DNA of 64,000 nt from Pseudomonas brassicacearum (GCF_003732225.1 NZ_MOBJ01000010.1:208929-272928); one strand, 5' to 3'. Shown: positions 35,924 to 45,392, numbered from the stretch's first letter. Numbers and translations are program-made. Notes: generated from the sequence alone by a model not told the origin.

Positions 35924-37438
35924 ATGCTCGAACAGTACGTCAAAAAGATCCTCACCTCGCGCGTTTATGACGTTGCCATAGAAACCCCATTGCAGACTGC
36001 TCGCCAGCTCTCCGAGCGGCTGGGCAACAGGATTTGGCTCAAGCGCGAAGACTTGCAGCCAGTGTTCTCGTTCAAGATTCGCGGCGCTTACAACAAGCTG
36101 ACCCAATTGAGCGATGAAGAACGCGCACGTGGCGTGGTCACCGCGTCGGCGGGTAACCATGCGCAGGGTCTGGCGCTGGCGGCCAAGGTGTTGGGCGTGA
36201 AAGCGACCATCGTCATGCCCAAGACCACCCCCGAGATCAAGGTCGAAGGCGTGCGTTCACGCGGCGGCAAAGTGGTGCTGCACGGTGATTCTTTCCCGGA
36301 AGCCCTGGCCTATTCGCTGAAACTGGTCGACGAAAAGGGCTACGTCTACATCCACCCTTACGATGATCCGCACACCATTGCCGGGCAGGGCACCGTGGCG
36401 ATGGAGATACTGCGCCAGCACCCGGGCCCGATTGATGCAATTTTTGTCCCGGTGGGCGGTGGCGGTTTGATCGCCGGGATCGCGGCGTACGTGAAGTACC
36501 TGCGACCCGAGATCAAGATCATCGGCGTTGAGCCGGACGACTCCAACTGCCTGCAAGCGGCCATGGCAGCCGGCGAACGCGTGGTACTGCCAACCGTGGG
36601 GATCTTTGCCGATGGCGTGGCGGTGGCGCAGATCGGCCAGCACACCTTCGAGATCTGCAAAGACTACGTCGATGAAGTGATCACCGTCAGCACCGACGAG
36701 ATCTGTGCGGCGATCAAGGATATCTACGACGACACTCGCTCGATCACTGAGCCTGCCGGCGCCCTGGGCGTGGCCGGGATCAAAAAGTACGTCGAGTTGC
36801 GCGGCGTCACCGGGCAGACCCTGGTGGCTATCGACTCTGGCGCCAACGTCAACTTCGACCGTCTGCGTCACGTCGCCGAGCGCGCCGAGCTGGGTGAAGG
36901 CCGTGAAGCGATCATCGCCGTGACCATCCCGGAGAAACCGGGCAGCTTCAAGGCGTTCTGCGAAGCCATCGGCAAGCGCCAGATCACCGAATTCAACTAC
37001 CGCTACAACACCGGCAGCGAAGCGCACATTTTTGTCGGTGTGCAGACGCACCCGGAAAACGATCCACGCAGCGCGCTGGTCGCCAGTCTGACCGAGCAGG
37101 GCTTCCCGGTGCTCGACCTGACCGACAACGAACTGGCCAAGTTGCACATTCGCCACATGGTGGGCGGCCGTGCGGCACATGTCGTCGATGAAGTGGTATT
37201 GCGCTTCGAGTTCCCGGAGCGTCCGGGCGCACTGTTCAACTTCCTTCACAAGCTTGGCGGACGCTGGAACATCTCGATGTTTCACTACCGCAACCACGGC
37301 GCGGCCGATGGTCGGGTGGTCGCCGGTCTGCAAGTGCCGCACGAAGAGCGCCATCTGGTGCCAGCAGCGCTGGCAGAAATCGGCTACCCGTACTGGGATG
37401 AGAGCGACAACCCGGCGTATAAGCTGTTCCTCGGCTGA
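35924..37438 (+). CDS. ilvA: Biosynthetic threonine ammonia-lyase IlvA
   Basis: Deaminates threonine to 2-oxobutyrate for isoleucine synthesis. 504 residues: a PLP catalytic domain with Lys51 in SFKIRGAYNKL, SAGNHAQGLALAAKVLG and the glycine loop VGGGGLIAGIA; then two ACT-like regulatory modules from about residue 325 (EKPGSFKAFCEAIGKRQITE; RPGALFNFLHKLGGRWNIS), which mediate isoleucine/valine control. The full-length two-module form marks it as the biosynthetic, feedback-regulated type. Confidence 0.97.
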   Translation: MLEQYVKKILTSRVYDVAIETPLQTARQLSERLGNRIWLKREDLQPVFSFKIRGAYNKLTQLSDEERARGVVTASAGNHAQGLALAAKVLGVKATIVMPKTTPEIKVEGVRSRGGKVVLHGDSFPEALAYSLKLVDEKGYVYIHPYDDPHTIAGQGTVAMEILRQHPGPIDAIFVPVGGGGLIAGIAAYVKYLRPEIKIIGVEPDDSNCLQAAMAAGERVVLPTVGIFADGVAVAQIGQHTFEICKDYVDEVITVSTDEICAAIKDIYDDTRSITEPAGALGVAGIKKYVELRGVTGQTLVAIDSGANVNFDRLRHVAERAELGEGREAIIAVTIPEKPGSFKAFCEAIGKRQITEFNYRYNTGSEAHIFVGVQTHPENDPRSALVASLTEQGFPVLDLTDNELAKLHIRHMVGGRAAHVVDEVVLRFEFPERPGALFNFLHKLGGRWNISMFHYRNHGAADGRVVAGLQVPHEERHLVPAALAEIGYPYWDESDNPAYKLFLG

Positions 37439-37477
37439 GCGTCTACGCTGATGGGCAATCCATAAGGAAATCGAACA

Positions 37478-37903
37478 ATGGAAACGTTAACCGCCCTGAA
37501 AATTGCACATGTCCTGGCGACCGTACTGTTGCTGGTCGGCGCGTTGGGGCTGGCGATCTGGGTCTGGCGCGCTCGCCGTAACGGTGACGTGACGGCACAC
37601 ACGCGCACGTTGCAGCGGCCGTGGGTGTTTGTCTGGTTGGTGATGGGCCTGGCGTTGCTGAGCATGCCGTTCACGGGATGGTGGATGGTGCATCTGGTGG
37701 GCTGGCCGTTGGGGCAGATCTGGATTCTGAGCTCCAGCCTGATCTACACCGTCGGCGCGCTGGCGGTGTTCTGGCTGCTGGTGCGGCTTAACAAGCTGCG
37801 CGTGGCGCCGGGGGGCAGTGGCAAGTTTACGTTTGCCTTGGCGTTGTTCAGTTTTGTCTGCTTTATCGCGATTGCCGGGTTGATGGGCGCCAAACCGGTT
37901 TAA
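37478..37903 (+). CDS. DUF2269-type integral membrane protein
   Basis: 141 residues with four hydrophobic segments: IAHVLATVLLLVGALGLAIWVW; WVFVWLVMGLALLSMPF; an ILSSSLIYTVGALAVFWLL stretch; and FALALFSFVCFIAIAGLMG. The basic loop after segment 1 (RARRNGDV) suggests a cytoplasmic side. AAGGAAA lies 8 bases before ATG. It is probably co-transcribed with ilvA (39-base gap). Function unknown; the family assignment is by topology and the N-terminal pattern. Confidence 0.75.
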   Translation: METLTALKIAHVLATVLLLVGALGLAIWVWRARRNGDVTAHTRTLQRPWVFVWLVMGLALLSMPFTGWWMVHLVGWPLGQIWILSSSLIYTVGALAVFWLLVRLNKLRVAPGGSGKFTFALALFSFVCFIAIAGLMGAKPV

Positions 37904-37924
37904 GGCCTGATACCGGGTTGGCCC

Positions 37925-38001
37925 CATCGCGAGCAAGCTCGCTCCCACACTGGATCTGTGATCGACACAAATCCCCTGTGGGAGCGAGCTTGCTCGCGAT
38001 G
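37925..38001. repeat. REP doublet, family A
   Basis: Inverted REP pair in the convergent gap before the HAD phosphatase gene. Confidence 0.9.
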
Positions 38002-38007
38002 GCGTAT

Positions 38008-38664
38008 TCAGTCGCGCAACGACATTACCGGCCAGCCGCGTTTTTCAGCCTCGGCCCGCAAATTCGGGTCCGGGTCCACGGCCACCGGGTTTGCCACTTC
38101 CTCCAGCAACGCCAGATCATTCATCGAATCGCTATAGAAATAGCTGTCTTCGAGCGACATGCCGGTCTCTTCCAGCCAGCGATTCAAGCGCGTCACCTTG
38201 CCTTCACGGAAGCACGGCACGTCGGTGCTGCGTCCTGTATAGCGACCGTCGATCATTTCGCATTCAGTGGCAATCAGGGTTTCAACGCCCAGACGCTGGG
38301 CAATCGGCCCTGTGACGAAACGGTTGGTGGCGGTAATGATCACCAGCTTGTCGCCGGCCGCCCGGTGCTTGGCCAGCAACTCGAGGCCCTTGGGCAATAT
38401 GATCGGTTCGATGCAGTCGCGCATGTAGTTGCGGTGCCATTCGTCGAGCACGGCCATCTCGGTACGACCGAGCACTTCCAGGCAAAAGTTCAGGTACGCG
38501 GCGTTGTCCAGCTTGCCGGCCAGGTAGTCCTGGTAGAACTCGTCGTTGCGTGCTTTATAGGCAACGGCGTCGAGGAAGCCCTTCTCACACAGGTAATCGC
38601 CCCACGCGTGATCGCTGTCGCCGCCCAAAAGTGTGTTGTCCAAGTCGAATAAAGCCAGACGCAT
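38008..38664 (-). CDS. HAD-superfamily IB phosphatase, candidate histidinol-phosphatase
   Basis: 218 residues. HAD motifs: DLDNTLL with Asp7/Asp9, motif II in IITATNRF, motif III Lys in FREGKVTRLNRW, and motif IV DSMNDLALLE. The cap lies between motifs I and II. This Pseudomonas HAD-IB protein, upstream of and divergent from rppH, is commonly linked to histidinol phosphate dephosphorylation; phosphoserine phosphatase-like activity is the alternative. The function is not proven by sequence. Confidence 0.85.
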   Translation of the reverse strand: MRLALFDLDNTLLGGDSDHAWGDYLCEKGFLDAVAYKARNDEFYQDYLAGKLDNAAYLNFCLEVLGRTEMAVLDEWHRNYMRDCIEPIILPKGLELLAKHRAAGDKLVIITATNRFVTGPIAQRLGVETLIATECEMIDGRYTGRSTDVPCFREGKVTRLNRWLEETGMSLEDSYFYSDSMNDLALLEEVANPVAVDPDPNLRAEAEKRGWPVMSLRD

Positions 38665-38807
38665 TGCAGTTACTCGCTGATAAGTCTGTAAAAAGGCGTC
38701 CAGAATACGGTCTTTTCACAAGAGTGCACATAACGTAGGAAGCTTCGTTGCCGCCTTCACAACCTTTGTGGAACAATGCGGCGACATGCGTTTGCGAGGT
38801 TGCTGCC

Positions 38808-39287
38808 GTGATCGACCCCGATGGTTTCCGCCCCAATGTCGGGATCATTCTCACGAATGATGCTGGCCAGGTGCTATGGGCTCGCCGTATCAATCAAGAT
38901 GCCTGGCAGTTTCCTCAAGGTGGTATCAACCCTCAGGAGACGCCGGAAGACGCCTTGTACCGCGAGTTGAACGAAGAAGTGGGGCTGGAGCGCGAAGATG
39001 TTGAAATTCTCGCCTGCACCCGGGGCTGGTTGCGCTATCGTTTGCCGCAACGCCTGGTCAGAACGCACAGCCAACCGTTGTGCATCGGCCAGAAACAGAA
39101 ATGGTTTCTCCTGCGCCTGGTCTCTAACGAGCAACGGGTGCGGATGGATTTGACCGGTAAACCGGAGTTCGATGGCTGGCGCTGGGTCAGTTATTGGTAT
39201 CCGTTGGGCCAGGTGGTGACATTCAAGCGCGAGGTTTATCGCCGCGCTCTCAAAGAGCTTGCCCCGCGCCTTTTAGCGCGCGACTGA
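38808..39287 (+). CDS. rppH: RNA pyrophosphohydrolase RppH (GTG start)
   Basis: Nudix hydrolase that removes pyrophosphate from 5'-triphosphate mRNA to trigger decay. 159 residues. The Nudix box runs over residues 38-60 (GGINPQETPEDALYRELNEE followed by VGL). FRPNVGI at the start and the C-terminal EFDGWRWVSYWYPLGQVV are diagnostic. Start GTG 38808 gives the standard length and has GAGG 8 bases upstream; the in-frame ATG at 38748 would add 20 atypical residues. It is 22 bases before ptsP, so probably an operon. Confidence 0.96.
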   Translation: MIDPDGFRPNVGIILTNDAGQVLWARRINQDAWQFPQGGINPQETPEDALYRELNEEVGLEREDVEILACTRGWLRYRLPQRLVRTHSQPLCIGQKQKWFLLRLVSNEQRVRMDLTGKPEFDGWRWVSYWYPLGQVVTFKREVYRRALKELAPRLLARD

Positions 39288-39309
39288 CGACGGAGTTCGA
39301 CCCCGAGCC

Positions 39310-41589
39310 ATGCTCAATACGCTGCGCAAGATCGTCCAGGAAGTTAACTCCGCCAAGGATCTCAAGGCGGCGTTGGGGATTATTGTATTGCGCGTCAAAG
39401 AGGCCATGGGCAGCCAGGTCTGCTCGGTCTACCTGCTCGACCCTGAGACCAACCGCTTCGTGCTGATGGCCACCGAGGGCTTGAACAAGCGCTCGATCGG
39501 CAAGGTCAGCATGGCGCCCAACGAAGGTCTGGTTGGCCTGGTCGGCACGCGTGAAGAACCCCTTAACCTCGAAAACGCCGCGGATCACCCGCGTTATCGC
39601 TACTTCGCCGAAACCGGTGAAGAACGGTATGCCTCGTTCCTCGGCGCCCCGATCATTCACCACCGCCGCGTCGTCGGCGTGTTGGTCATCCAGCAAAAAG
39701 AACGTCGTCAGTTCGACGAGGGTGAAGAAGCCTTCCTGGTGACCATGAGCGCCCAGCTTGCGGGCGTTATCGCCCACGCCGAGGCCACCGGTTCAATCCG
39801 TGGTCTGGGGCGTCAGGGCAAAGGCATCCAGGAAGCCAAGTTTGTCGGCGTACCCGGTTCGCCCGGTGCGGCGGTCGGTACTGCGGTGGTCATGCTGCCG
39901 CCGGCCGATCTGGACGTGGTGCCTGACAAGACCATCACCGACATCGATGCCGAGCTGGGTCTGTTCAAGACTGCCATCGAAGGCGTGCGCGCCGACATGC
40001 GCGCGCTGTCCGCCAAGCTCGCCACGCAATTGCGGCCGGAAGAACGGGCGCTGTTCGACGTCTACCTGATGATGCTCGACGACGCTTCGCTGGGTAGCGA
40101 AGTGACCACCGTGATCAAGACCGGCCAGTGGGCCCAGGGCGCGCTGCGTCAGGTGGTCACCGATCACGTCAACCGTTTCGAATTGATGGACGACGCCTAC
40201 CTGCGTGAGCGCGCGTCCGACGTCAAAGACCTCGGTCGACGCCTGCTGGCTTACTTGCAGGAAGAACGTCAGCAGACCCTGGTCTACCCCGACAACACCA
40301 TTCTGATCAGCGAAGAACTGACGCCGGCGATGCTCGGCGAGGTGCCGGAAGGCAAGCTGGTGGGGCTGGTGTCGGTACTCGGTTCCGGTAACTCTCACGT
40401 GGCGATCCTGGCGCGAGCCATGGGCATCCCGACGGTGATGGGCCTGGTCGATCTGCCGTATTCCAAGGTCGACGGCATCCAGATGATCGTCGACGGCTAC
40501 CATGGCGAGGTCTACACCAACCCGAGCGACGTGCTGCGCAAGCAGTTCGCCGACGTGGTCGAAGAAGAGAAGCAACTGGCGCTGGGGCTGGATGCGCTGC
40601 GCGATTTGCCGTGCGTGACCCTCGATGGTCACCGCATGCCGCTGTGGGTCAACACCGGCCTGCTGGCGGACGTGGCGCGGGCGCAGAAGCGCGGTGCCGA
40701 AGGCGTGGGTCTGTACCGCACCGAAGTGCCGTTCATGATCAATCAGCGCTTCCCGAGCGAAAAGGAGCAGCTGGCGATTTATCGCGAGCAACTCGCGGCC
40801 TTCCATCCGCAACCGGTGACCATGCGCAGCCTGGACATCGGCGGCGACAAGTCACTGTCGTACTTCCCGATCAAGGAAGACAACCCGTTCCTCGGCTGGC
40901 GCGGGATTCGCGTGACCCTCGACCACCCGGAAATCTTCCTGGTGCAGACCCGCGCCATGCTCAAGGCCAGTGAAGGCCTGAACAACCTGCGCATTCTGTT
41001 GCCGATGATCTCCGGTATCCATGAGCTGGAAGAAGCCCTGCACCTGATTCACCGCGCCTGGGGTGAAGTGCGCGACGAAGGCACCGACGTGCCGATGCCG
41101 CCGGTTGGCGTGATGATCGAGATTCCGGCAGCGGTGTATCAGACCAAGGAACTGGCGCGGCAGGTGGACTTCCTGTCGGTCGGCTCCAACGACCTGACCC
41201 AGTACTTGCTGGCCGTGGACCGTAATAACCCGCGGGTAGCCGATCTCTACGACTACCTGCACCCGGCGGTGCTGCAAGCCTTGCAGAACGTGGTGCGTGA
41301 CGCGCATGCCGAAGGCAAGCCAGTGAGTATCTGCGGGGAGATGGCCGGTGACCCGGCGGCAGCGGTGCTGTTGATGGCGATGGGTTTTGACAGCCTGTCG
41401 ATGAACGCCACCAACTTGCCGAAAGTGAAGTGGATGCTGCGCCAGATCAACCTGAGCTGGGCCAGGGACCTGCTTGCCGAGCTGATGACCATCGACAACC
41501 CGCAAGTGATCCACAGCTCGCTGCAATTGGCGCTGAAGAACCTTGGGTTGGCGCGGATGATCAATCCGGCGGCGATCAAGCCCCTCTGA
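39310..41589 (+). CDS. ptsP: PEP-protein phosphotransferase EI(Ntr), PtsP
   Basis: First enzyme of the nitrogen-related phosphotransferase chain (PtsP to PtsO to PtsN). 759 residues. An N-terminal GAF domain (about 1-160) senses metabolites such as glutamine. The EI domain follows, with phospho-acceptor His363 in GSGNSHVAILARAMG. The PEP-binding barrel contains RSLDIGGDKSLSYF, MIEIPAAVY and SVGSNDLTQYLLAVDRNN. Gene order rppH-ptsP is conserved in Pseudomonas. Its stop codon lies inside a 36-base tandem duplication. Confidence 0.97.
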   Translation: MLNTLRKIVQEVNSAKDLKAALGIIVLRVKEAMGSQVCSVYLLDPETNRFVLMATEGLNKRSIGKVSMAPNEGLVGLVGTREEPLNLENAADHPRYRYFAETGEERYASFLGAPIIHHRRVVGVLVIQQKERRQFDEGEEAFLVTMSAQLAGVIAHAEATGSIRGLGRQGKGIQEAKFVGVPGSPGAAVGTAVVMLPPADLDVVPDKTITDIDAELGLFKTAIEGVRADMRALSAKLATQLRPEERALFDVYLMMLDDASLGSEVTTVIKTGQWAQGALRQVVTDHVNRFELMDDAYLRERASDVKDLGRRLLAYLQEERQQTLVYPDNTILISEELTPAMLGEVPEGKLVGLVSVLGSGNSHVAILARAMGIPTVMGLVDLPYSKVDGIQMIVDGYHGEVYTNPSDVLRKQFADVVEEEKQLALGLDALRDLPCVTLDGHRMPLWVNTGLLADVARAQKRGAEGVGLYRTEVPFMINQRFPSEKEQLAIYREQLAAFHPQPVTMRSLDIGGDKSLSYFPIKEDNPFLGWRGIRVTLDHPEIFLVQTRAMLKASEGLNNLRILLPMISGIHELEEALHLIHRAWGEVRDEGTDVPMPPVGVMIEIPAAVYQTKELARQVDFLSVGSNDLTQYLLAVDRNNPRVADLYDYLHPAVLQALQNVVRDAHAEGKPVSICGEMAGDPAAAVLLMAMGFDSLSMNATNLPKVKWMLRQINLSWARDLLAELMTIDNPQVIHSSLQLALKNLGLARMINPAAIKPL

Positions 41590-41643
41590 GCCTGTGGCGC
41601 ACCCATCGCGATCAAGCCCCTCTGAGCCTGTGGCGCACCCATC
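41572..41643. repeat. 36-base tandem duplication across ptsP stop codon
   Basis: A unit beginning GCGATCAAGCCCCTCTGAGC starts at 41572 and again, identically, at 41608; it covers the last three ptsP codons, the stop and the first bases of a REP. The next base run, GCGAGCAAG at 41644, matches the unit start and continues into REP DNA, suggesting slippage or recombination at the REP edge. Confidence 0.9.
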
Positions 41644-41733
41644 GCGAGCAAGCTCGCTCCCACAGTGGATTTGTGTAGGTTCACTATTTTGTGATCAACA
41701 CAAAACCCTGTGGGAGCGAGCCTGCTCGCGATG
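41640..41733. repeat. REP doublet, family A
   Basis: Inverted REP pair after ptsP; the right arm has one change (GCCTGCTCGCG). Confidence 0.88.
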
Positions 41734-41752
41734 AGGCCAGTGCCAACACCGC

Positions 41753-42499
41753 CTAATCCCTGACTTCCACTTCCCCCAAATGCCCGCCATACGGGCCGAA
41801 GCTGCGCTCGACCATCAGCCGCGTCCCGTCCGCCTGAACAATCAGCGCGGTACTCGCTCGCGTGCCATACATGGGGCTGGCAATAAACACGCTCGACAAC
41901 AGACTCTCGGTCGCCAGCCCAACGCCGGTATCCGGCAAATCGGCGAACGACGCCGTTTGCGGGTCGCCTAAAAGGGCCAGCAAAGCCTGTGGCTGCGGAT
42001 CAGCCAATACTTCACTCAACGCCGCCTTGGCCTTGAGCACCTTCGGCCACGGCGTATCAAGCCCGGCATTCGACAGCCCATGGATCCCTGATTGCAGTTT
42101 GACCGGCCCAGGCTCGCGTGCGTTGTAGTGCCACAACTCATGACGATTACCGATCAGCAGGTTAAACCCGGCATATTCCAGCGATCTGTCGACAACGTCG
42201 GCCAAATATTCAGCAATAGGCAAATTACCGGTCAGAAATCGCGCTACCAGCTCGCCTCGCGATTTGCGTGCTGGCGGTTGGTGCGGGTTGCGGATGTTGG
42301 TCAATGCCGCGAAACGCCCGTCGGCGCCAATACCCAGCCAGGTGCCACCGGCCTCCAGGTCGCGCCCGGCGTAAACCTGCGGCGCTTCGGGCCATTTCGC
42401 CAGCGGCAGGCTGGGGCGCGCATAGAACTCGTCACGGTTGGCCGCGACGATCAGCGGTTGGGCGTGACCCGGCCGCCAGGCGAAGACGATCAAGCACAT
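41753..42499 (-). CDS. NRDE-family (TANGO2-like) protein
   Basis: 248 residues starting MCLIVFAW, with the eponymous Asn-Arg-Asp-Glu in VAANRDEFYARPS. Then GGTWLGIGADGRFAALTN and a serine-rich C-terminal part. Cys2 after Met removal suggests an N-terminal-nucleophile-type fold. TANGO2 homologs have been linked to haem or lipid handling in eukaryotes; the bacterial role is unknown. ATG 42499 fits the invariant family start. Confidence 0.88.
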   Translation of the reverse strand: MCLIVFAWRPGHAQPLIVAANRDEFYARPSLPLAKWPEAPQVYAGRDLEAGGTWLGIGADGRFAALTNIRNPHQPPARKSRGELVARFLTGNLPIAEYLADVVDRSLEYAGFNLLIGNRHELWHYNAREPGPVKLQSGIHGLSNAGLDTPWPKVLKAKAALSEVLADPQPQALLALLGDPQTASFADLPDTGVGLATESLLSSVFIASPMYGTRASTALIVQADGTRLMVERSFGPYGGHLGEVEVRD

Positions 42500-42623
42500 G
42501 GGGTGATCCCTCTTGGCTTTTTTTGCCCACTCTACGCACAGATCCGGCGGGTATCCATCGCCATCCAGTGGAGCTTGAGACCATGCATCCGTTACCATGC
42601 CGCACTTATTTCGGGATGCACTC

Positions 42624-43406
42624 ATGGAATTTCTGCTCTATCTGGGGCTGGGCGCCTGTGCAGGTGTGCTGGCCGGGCTGTTCGGAGTGGGTGGCGGGAT
42701 CATCATCGTCCCGGTACTGGTGTTCAGTTTCACCTTGCAAGGCTTCAATGTCTCGATCCTGACGCACCTGGCGGTCGGCACGTCGTTGGCGACGATCATC
42801 TTTACCTCGGTCAACGCAGTGCGCGAGCATCAGCGCCGCGGTGCCGTGCGTTGGCCGATCTTTGTCTGGATGACCCTTGGCATTCTGCTCGGTGCGGGTT
42901 TTGGCGCGCTGACGGCCGAAGCCATCTCGGGGCCGAACTTGCAGAAGATCATCGGCGTGTTCGCGTTGATCGTTGCCGTACAACTGGCGCTGGAGGTCAA
43001 ACCCAAGGCCAGCCGAACCGTTCCCGGCAAGTTCGGTCTGACCCTGGCCGGCAGTGTGATCGGCTGGGCTTCGGCGATATTCGGAGTCGGCGGAGGCTCG
43101 CTGACGGTGCCGTTTCTGACCTGGCGCAGTGTGCCGATGCAGCAAGCGGTGGCCACGTCTTCGGCTTGCGGTCTGCCGATTGCGCTCGTCAGTGCATTAA
43201 GTTTCATGATTCTGGGCTGGCACGATCCACGTCTGCCGGCTCATAGTCTCGGGTTCATTTATTTACCGGCGCTGTTGGGGATCGCCCTGACCAGCATGGT
43301 CTTTGCCCGCATCGGTGCGCGACTGGCCCACAAGCTGTCGCCGCGTTTGCTGAAAAGACTGTTTGCCGCTTTGCTGTTTTGCGTGGGCTTGAGCTTTTTG
43401 CTTTGA
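42624..43406 (+). CDS. TauE/SafE-family anion exporter
   Basis: 260-residue inner-membrane protein with about eight hydrophobic segments. The family's duplicated glycine motif appears twice: LAGLFGVGGGIIIVPVLV near the start and ASAIFGVGGGSLTVPFL in the middle. Such proteins export sulfite or small organosulfonates, but specificity is not deducible here. ATG 42624 was chosen over 42597 as it begins the usual MEFLLYLGLG segment, with GGGA upstream. Confidence 0.9.
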   Translation: MEFLLYLGLGACAGVLAGLFGVGGGIIIVPVLVFSFTLQGFNVSILTHLAVGTSLATIIFTSVNAVREHQRRGAVRWPIFVWMTLGILLGAGFGALTAEAISGPNLQKIIGVFALIVAVQLALEVKPKASRTVPGKFGLTLAGSVIGWASAIFGVGGGSLTVPFLTWRSVPMQQAVATSSACGLPIALVSALSFMILGWHDPRLPAHSLGFIYLPALLGIALTSMVFARIGARLAHKLSPRLLKRLFAALLFCVGLSFLL

Positions 43407-43503
43407 GCTTTTTTGCGAAGAGCCGCGCCGCAATCCTGGCTTAATCCCGGCGTGGCACGGTCGCGCCAGGAATTTTAGGTTTCAACTCTAACGAGGAGTC
43501 GCA

Positions 43504-44319
43504 ATGCTGCCTTACCCGCAGATTGACCCGGTGGCCCTGGCCATCGGCCCGCTGAAAATCCACTGGTACGGCCTGATGTACCTGATCGGCATCGGCGGCG
43601 CCTGGATGCTGGCGTCGCGTCGGTTGAACCGCTTCGACCCGACCTGGACCAAAGAGAAGCTCTCCGACATGATCTTCTGGATGTCGATGGGGGTGATAGT
43701 CGGCGGCAGGCTCGGGTATGTACTGTTTTACGATCTGAGCGCCTACATCGCCAGCCCGACGCTGATTTTTGAAGTGTGGAAGGGCGGCATGTCGTTCCAT
43801 GGCGGGTTCATCGGCGTGATGCTGGCAGCCCTGTGGTTCGGCAAAAAGAACGGCAAGTCGTTCTTCCAACTGATGGACTTCGTCGCACCGATGGTACCGA
43901 TCGGCCTGGGTGCCGGGCGTATCGGCAACTTCATCAACGCCGAGTTGTGGGGTAAGCCGACCGACTTGCCGTGGGCAATGATCTTCCCACCGTTCAGCGA
44001 TCCGGCGCAGTTGCCGCGCCACCCATCGCAGCTGTACCAGTTCGCCCTCGAAGGCGTGGCATTGTTCGTCATTCTTTGGCTGTTCTCGCGCAAGCCGCGG
44101 CCGACCATGGCGGTCTCCGGGATGTTTGCGCTGTTCTACGGGATCTTCCGGTTTGTGGTCGAACTGGTGCGAGTGCCGGATGCGCAACTTGGCTACCTGG
44201 CGTTCGGCTGGGTGACCATGGGGCAGATTCTGTGCATCCCGATGATCATCGGCGGGCTGTTCCTGCTCTGGCTGGCGTACCACCGCGCCCCGGCAGCTCC
44301 CGTGACTCCGGCGTCTTAA
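43504..44319 (+). CDS. lgt: Prolipoprotein diacylglyceryl transferase Lgt
   Basis: Transfers diacylglycerol from phosphatidylglycerol to the lipobox cysteine of prolipoproteins in the inner membrane. 271 residues, about seven membrane segments. Signature regions: HWYGLMYLIG, GGMSFHGGFIGV and GLGAGRIGNFINAELWGKP (the Lgt signature with essential Arg). GAGGAGT before ATG. Followed by thyA 63 bases on, the usual lgt-thyA order. Confidence 0.97.
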   Translation: MLPYPQIDPVALAIGPLKIHWYGLMYLIGIGGAWMLASRRLNRFDPTWTKEKLSDMIFWMSMGVIVGGRLGYVLFYDLSAYIASPTLIFEVWKGGMSFHGGFIGVMLAALWFGKKNGKSFFQLMDFVAPMVPIGLGAGRIGNFINAELWGKPTDLPWAMIFPPFSDPAQLPRHPSQLYQFALEGVALFVILWLFSRKPRPTMAVSGMFALFYGIFRFVVELVRVPDAQLGYLAFGWVTMGQILCIPMIIGGLFLLWLAYHRAPAAPVTPAS

Positions 44320-44382
44320 GGCGCCGCGCTCTACATTCGGAACGCAGGGTCACGACCCTGCGTTCAAGGACACAGGTAATTC

Positions 44383-45354
44383 ATGAAGCAATATCTCGAT
44401 CTGGTCGCCCACGTCATCAAGAACGGCACCAAGCAAGCCAACCGTACCGGCGTGAACACCATCAGCTTTCCCGGCGCGATGCTGCGCTATGACCTGAAAG
44501 AAGGTTTCCCGGCGATCACCACCCGCAAGATGGCCTTCAAATCGGCCATCGGCGAGATGGTCGGTTTCCTGCGGGGCGTGAACAACGCGGCCGAGTTCCG
44601 TGCGTTGGGCTGCAAGGTCTGGGACCAGAACGCCAACGAAAACGCCCAGTGGCTGGCCAACCCGTTCCGTCAGGGCGAAGACGACCTGGGCGAGATCTAC
44701 GGCGTGCAATGGCGCAAATGGCCGGCGTACAAGCAGATCCCGGTCAGCAATCAGGCGGCTATCGAGCAGACGCTGAGCCAGGGTTATCGGCAGATCGCCG
44801 AAGGCGAAGAAGACGGTCAGGCCTATGTGGTGCTGTACAAGGCGATCGACCAGATTCGCCAGTGCGTCGACACCATCATCAAGGACCCGGGCAGCCGCCG
44901 TATCCTGTTCCACGGCTGGAACTGCGCCCAGCTCGATGAAATGGCCCTGCCGCCATGCCATCTGCTGTATCAGTTCCACCCGAACGTCGAGACCAAAGAG
45001 ATTTCCCTGACGCTCTACATCCGTTCCAACGACCTGGGGCTGGGCACGCCGTTCAACCTCACCGAAGGCGCCGCGCTGCTGAGCCTGATCGGTCGCCTGA
45101 CCGGTTACACACCGCGCTGGTTCACCTATTTCATCGGTGACGCCCACGTCTACGAAAACCACCTGGACATGCTCAACGAACAGCTCAAGCGCGAGCCGTT
45201 CCCGATGCCCAAACTGGTGATTTCCGAGCGTGTGCCGGAGTTCGCCAAGACTGGCGTGTACCAGCCAGAGTGGCTGGAACAGATCGAACCGGGCGATTTC
45301 TCGCTGGAAGGCTACGAACACCACGCCCCCATGACCGCGCCAATGGCGGTCTAG
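44383..45354 (+). CDS. thyA: Thymidylate synthase ThyA (long form)
   Basis: Methylates dUMP to dTMP using methylene-tetrahydrofolate. 323 residues, about 60 more than the E. coli enzyme. The catalytic Cys192 is in MALPPCHLLYQFH; the dUMP-binding loop is RTGVNTISFPGAMLRYDL. The extra length lies mainly between the folate loop and the catalytic Cys (about residues 80-160, including WDQNANENAQWLANPF and the GEEDGQAYVV region). Such long forms exist in proteobacteria. Pairs functionally with folA at 61.6 kb. Confidence 0.96.
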   Translation: MKQYLDLVAHVIKNGTKQANRTGVNTISFPGAMLRYDLKEGFPAITTRKMAFKSAIGEMVGFLRGVNNAAEFRALGCKVWDQNANENAQWLANPFRQGEDDLGEIYGVQWRKWPAYKQIPVSNQAAIEQTLSQGYRQIAEGEEDGQAYVVLYKAIDQIRQCVDTIIKDPGSRRILFHGWNCAQLDEMALPPCHLLYQFHPNVETKEISLTLYIRSNDLGLGTPFNLTEGAALLSLIGRLTGYTPRWFTYFIGDAHVYENHLDMLNEQLKREPFPMPKLVISERVPEFAKTGVYQPEWLEQIEPGDFSLEGYEHHAPMTAPMAV

Positions 45355-45366
45355 TCTAAAGATGAT

Positions 45367-45392
45367 CGTTCCCACGCTCCCGCGTGGGAACG
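45367..45392. repeat. Perfect palindromic element after thyA
   Basis: CGTTCCCACGC/GCGTGGGAACG with a 4-base loop, a third kind of short palindrome in this window; it may act as a factor-dependent terminator or stability hairpin. No T run follows. Confidence 0.85.
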
